A stretch of 64,000 bases of DNA from Bacteroidota bacterium (GTDB taxonomy: Bacteria > Bacteroidota > Bacteroidia > Chitinophagales > Saprospiraceae). The stretch covers positions 1 to 64,000 of the forward strand of contig JAKQHS010000019.1 of assembly GCA_029557915.1 (NCBI GenBank). Direction: 5' to 3'. Positions 61,533-64,000 of the stretch are shown one piece after another (position 1 is the first letter of the stretch; every line of letters begins with the position of its first letter). A program made the translations under genes and the position numbers. The notes beneath the pieces were generated by a model. That model was not told where the DNA came from. It was given only the letters and a program-made list of their open reading frames with translations, and did no database searches.

Positions 61533-62792
61533 ATGAAGAATTCAGTCCGGATACAGCTTTCTGTAATGATGTTTTTGCAGTTTGTCGTATGGGGGGCCTG
61601 GTATGGCCAATTGTCCAAGTATTTGTTCGCCATCAATTTCACGGGGGCCCAGGTGGGTAATATTTATGCCACTTTTTCCATCGCGATGATCATTTCCCCG
61701 TTTTTCATTGGGATGCTGGCAGACCGGTTTTTCGCTGCCCAGAAGGTCCTGGGCGTCCTGAATATCCTGGGCGCGGTACTGTTGTACGCACTCACCCAGA
61801 TCAAAGAGTACAACGCCTTTTATTTCGTGATGCTTTTATACTGTCTGACGTTTGCGCCCACGATCGCCTTGACCAGTTCCATTTCCATGAGGCAGATGAA
61901 GGATCCCGAAAAAGAATTTCCACCCATCCGGGTACTGGGCACCCTGGCCTGGATCGCCGTCACCAACCTGGTTGGATTTATGGGCTGGGGAGATAAGGCC
62001 ACCATCTTTTATGTTTCCATGATTACCGCCTTGGGCATTGGCCTCTTTTCTTTTACCCTGCCTAATACCCCGCCAACCATCAGCGGGCCGGTCAGTGTGG
62101 GCCAGGTCATCGGAAAAGATTCGTTTGTGTTGTTTAAGGATCGTTCATTCCTGATCTTTTTCATTGCATCGATCCTCATCTGCATCCCCTTATCGTTTTA
62201 TTATGCCCTGGGTAATCCGTCCATCACGGATTATTACAAGGCCGCCTTCATGGCCGCCAACCCGGGTCAGGCCCTGCCCCTGACCTTTTTTGTAGAAAAC
62301 AAAATGTCCCTCGGGCAGGCCTCCGAAGTGCTATTTATGCTGCTTCTGCCCCTGGCTTACAGCCGTTTTGGCATTAAAAACATCCTGATCATTGCCCTGG
62401 TTGCCTGGATCTTCCGGTTTGTATTTTTCGGCTATGGCAATGCGGGAAGCAATGAATGGATGCTGTACGCCGGCATCCTTCTGCACGGCATTTGTTTCGA
62501 TTTCTTTTTTGTAAGCGGCATGATTTATACCGATAAGAAAGCAGGCGACAAAATCAAGTCCCAGGCCCAGGGCCTGATCTCCCTGGCCACCTATGGAGTG
62601 GGCATGTTCATCGGTTCGGTCCTTTCCGGAGTGGTCAAGGATAAGTACACTACCGGCGCCGGGGCGGACGCGCTGACCAATTGGACCGGGGTATGGCTGG
62701 TACCGGCAGGGATTGCGGCGGTGGTTTTGATTTTCTTCTTCCTGTTTTTTAAGGATAGGAATCCGGCGCCTGTGAAACAATTAGTCAGTTAA
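61533..62792 (+). CDS. Nucleoside:H+ symporter-family MFS permease
   Basis: A 419-residue inner-membrane transporter with about 12 helices. It belongs to the nucleoside:H+ symporter (NupG/XapB-like) branch of the MFS: start VRIQLSVMMFLQFVVWGAWY, GNIYATFSIAMIISPFFIGMLADRF broken here at GMLADRF, and the FPPIRVLGTLAWI signature between helices 4 and 5, with FDFFFVSGMIYTDKKAG later. The ligand is likely a nucleoside, but relatives in Bacteroidota may carry other sugars. A -7-like TATTTTTA lies at 61521-61528. Its stop codon is the first unit of an octamer repeat. Confidence 0.9.
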   Translation: MKNSVRIQLSVMMFLQFVVWGAWYGQLSKYLFAINFTGAQVGNIYATFSIAMIISPFFIGMLADRFFAAQKVLGVLNILGAVLLYALTQIKEYNAFYFVMLLYCLTFAPTIALTSSISMRQMKDPEKEFPPIRVLGTLAWIAVTNLVGFMGWGDKATIFYVSMITALGIGLFSFTLPNTPPTISGPVSVGQVIGKDSFVLFKDRSFLIFFIASILICIPLSFYYALGNPSITDYYKAAFMAANPGQALPLTFFVENKMSLGQASEVLFMLLLPLAYSRFGIKNILIIALVAWIFRFVFFGYGNAGSNEWMLYAGILLHGICFDFFFVSGMIYTDKKAGDKIKSQAQGLISLATYGVGMFIGSVLSGVVKDKYTTGAGADALTNWTGVWLVPAGIAAVVLIFFFLFFKDRNPAPVKQLVS

Positions 62793-62921
62793 CCAGTTAA
62801 CCAGTTAACCAGTTAACCAGTTAACCAGTTAGCTAGTTAGCTAGTTAGCTAGTTTACAAGTAAACCAGTTTGCAAATAAACCAGTTGGACAGTAAAGCAG
62901 TTGGCCAGCTGGCCAGTTCGC
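62786..62921 (+). repeat. 8-bp tandem repeat seeded by a gene 3' end
   Basis: Seventeen consecutive 8-bp units, beginning with CAGTTAAC at 62786, whose TTAA includes the transporter stop TAA (62790-62792). Five perfect CAGTTAAC units are followed by CAGTTAGC, TAGTTAGC x2 and then increasingly diverged units (AAGTAAAC, CAGTTTGC, CAGTTGGC, CAGCTGGC...). Period is kept throughout. Confidence 0.88.
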
Positions 62922-63028
62922 TCGGTCAGGACAGTTTAACCACCATTTAACCCCGGTTTAACCCTACTTAACATTGACCTTCAGTCAAATTAGTACAGTT
63001 TGATTTTAAACCAATAAACCACTGTACC
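62922..63028 (+). other. Promoter region of the two-domain secreted protein
   Basis: About 107 bp after the octamer array. It has repeated tttaacc runs and TTAGTACAGTTTGA (62988-63001), where TACAGTTTG is one base longer than the -7 consensus. No gene seen. Confidence 0.35.
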
Positions 63029-63745
63029 ATGAAAACCAGGATTTTTACCAGCTTTCTTTTTTCCCTCTTTACCGTAGCGATCGTTGCCGGTGACCTTGAT
63101 GGTTACTGGTACTGCGCAGACCACCATTCAAACATTGAAGTCATGTACACCACGAAGAGCATCAAGGTCAGGAATCCCGACCGGGAACCTGACCACTGGG
63201 AATTATACAACCGCTTTGAAAACAACCGGTACAGGGACAACCGGGGCAATGTATATTACTTTAACGGCTCAGGCCTGGAATGGAATGCTCCGGGCAGGGG
63301 GATTGCCCATCATTATACCCGGAACAGCAGTCCTTCCGGCGGGAATTGGAGGGATCCGGGGCGGAACGACCGGGGTTGGGGTGACCGTCCCGGAAATGCG
63401 GGAGGCGGATGGAATGAACGGGATAGGGGTGGCTGGACCAATGACCGGGATGGATGGAACGGGTTCTATAAACCTTATGAAGGCAAGTGGCACAATCATT
63501 CCACCGGCACCCATATCCATGTAGACCTGAGCCGGCGAAGCCTCCGGATTAAATTCCACGGCGAAAAATGGCATGAGGTTTTTGAACGAAACCGAGGTTT
63601 ATTTGTTGATCGCAAAGGAAATGAATTTATCTTCCGGGGAGAGGGCATCGAATACCGGGCCCATGAGGGCGACCTGATCATGAAATTTTACAATGACGAC
63701 CGTTGTTTCCACCGGGACGATTACCGGGCGGAATACTGGAGGTAA
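63029..63745 (+). CDS. Secreted protein with two related beta domains and a Gly/Arg/Trp linker
   Basis: A 238-residue protein I do not recognise. A signal peptide (1-20, ending IVAG) is followed by a beta domain (about 22-97: DGYWYCADHHSNIEV ... GNVYYFNGSGLEWN), a linker rich in Gly, Arg, Asp, Trp and Asn (about 98-145), and a second domain of like pattern (about 148-238: EGKWHNHSTGTHIHVDL ... GNEFIFRGEGIEYR). The two domains look like an internal duplication: each has a WxxH/C start, an HW or W-H-E/EL centre, DN/DRKGN and an F-x-G-x-G/E end. A tyrosine- and histidine-rich surface is plausible. Function unknown. A terminator follows at 63768. Confidence 0.62.
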   Translation: MKTRIFTSFLFSLFTVAIVAGDLDGYWYCADHHSNIEVMYTTKSIKVRNPDREPDHWELYNRFENNRYRDNRGNVYYFNGSGLEWNAPGRGIAHHYTRNSSPSGGNWRDPGRNDRGWGDRPGNAGGGWNERDRGGWTNDRDGWNGFYKPYEGKWHNHSTGTHIHVDLSRRSLRIKFHGEKWHEVFERNRGLFVDRKGNEFIFRGEGIEYRAHEGDLIMKFYNDDRCFHRDDYRAEYWR

Positions 63746-63767
63746 AACATAAGACTGCTCTAAATCC

Positions 63768-63804
63768 ATAGCCTGGACCGGTTTTCCGGTCCGGGCTATT
63801 TTCC
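63768..63804 (+). terminator. Intrinsic terminator
   Basis: atagcctggaccgg (63768-63781) pairs with ccggtccgggctat (63786-63799) through one G-T pair, loop tttt, and a short tail TTTCCTT. It follows the two-domain secreted gene by 22 bp and faces the end of the gene entering from the right edge. Confidence 0.65.
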
Positions 63805-63838
63805 TTGTACGGACATCAGGATGATATCCTGATCATGA

Positions 63839-64000
63839 CTATGGCCTGGAATCCCTGTGTTTCTTGAGGTAATAAAACAAACCTGACCGGATGCCTAACC
63901 AAATCCCGCCTTGTTGGTCCAACCCCAGGCTTTGATATGCAATCGCCCCATTGACCATAATATCCACGTATGATAAATTCCAGCGGTCATCCCGGTTCTT
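63839..64000 (-). CDS. C-terminal fragment of an unknown protein (cut by the right edge)
   Basis: On the minus strand a frame without stops runs from the window edge to a TAG at 63839-63841 and encodes 53 residues: NRDDRWNLSYVDIMVNG..., then LDQQGGIWLGIRSGLFYY and LKKHRDSRP-stop. The GGIWLGIRSGLFYY piece resembles the beta-propeller motif of two-component sensor periplasmic regions (Reg_prop type), but one motif at a C-terminus is weak evidence. It has no start in view, so it is the 3' end of a gene that begins beyond the window. Confidence 0.5.
   Translation of the reverse strand, partial: KNRDDRWNLSYVDIMVNGAIAYQSLGLDQQGGIWLGIRSGLFYYLKKHRDSRP

Overview
The window reads as a stretch of chromosome from a member of the Bacteroidota, most likely in or near the Saprospiria (Saprospiraceae/Lewinella/Haliscomenobacter-like). 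The signs are: a SusC/SusD pair; exported proteins with type IX secretion (T9SS) sorting domains of both type A and type B; a 2467-residue HYR-like repeat protein; the Bacteroidota -7 promoter element TAnnTTTG in front of many genes; Bacteroidota-only families (DUF3078, DUF4837, DUF5606); and an ATP synthase cluster lacking the beta and epsilon genes. No rRNA, CRISPR array or prophage was seen. An insertion sequence appears to begin at the left edge, and a gene is cut by the right edge.

Layout. 0-5.4 kb: start of an IS1182-like transposase, PfkB sugar kinase, tRNA-Asn, an M28 peptidase-hpt operon, a DUF3078 protein and an MtfA-like membrane protein without its catalytic motif. 5.4-12 kb: clpB, a heptamer repeat array, an AraC regulator, a small secreted beta protein, an esterase and a LolA-like carrier. 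12-17.4 kb: ATP synthase genes atpB-E-F-H-A-G. 17.4-20.4 kb: an operon of an exported RraA-like protein and an exported sugar-acid-dehydratase-like enolase-superfamily protein, followed by two families of tandem repeats. 20.5-26.4 kb: ferredoxin, dipeptide epimerase, a MarR-GNAT fusion divergent from a STAND ATPase, a GNAT acetyltransferase and a SnoaL-like protein. 26.4-37.5 kb: three large exported proteins on the minus strand (giant HYR-like/dockerin/cohesin-like protein, esterase, SprB/CHU_C protein). 37.6-47 kb: M28 peptidase, dprA, sulfatase, DUF4837 lipoprotein, pnuC, an OmpA-DUF1573 fusion and a YdeI-like protein. 47-54 kb: HAD phosphatase, ypdA, DUF5606, S41 protease-tsaB, two small ArsR-type regulators and lspA. 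54-64 kb: SusD/SusC, a T9SS-exported hydrolase, the 2-oxoglutarate dehydrogenase E2 gene, a nucleoside transporter and a two-domain secreted protein.

How the genes fit together. Housekeeping functions (ATP synthase, E2, hpt, lspA, tsaB, dprA, clpB) are interleaved with an outer-surface and polymer-use set: SusCD, sulfatase, esterases, exported peptidases and T9SS cargo. Near-identical LacI-type palindromes (TGTAAnCG core) lie before the RraA/dehydratase operon and between susC and the divergent hydrolase, which suggests, but does not prove, one sugar-responsive regulon. A recurring oddity is short tandem repeat arrays in intergenic DNA (6-, 7-, 8- and 34-bp units). Two of them start exactly at the 3' end of a gene and decay with distance from it.

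No complete, clearly new multi-gene system stands out. The most unusual items are the 3'-end-seeded repeats, the shared operator, the divergent MarR-GNAT/STAND pair, the cohesin-plus-dockerin giant T9SS protein and the exported RraA/dehydratase pair. All functional calls come from reading motifs by eye and have not been checked against databases.
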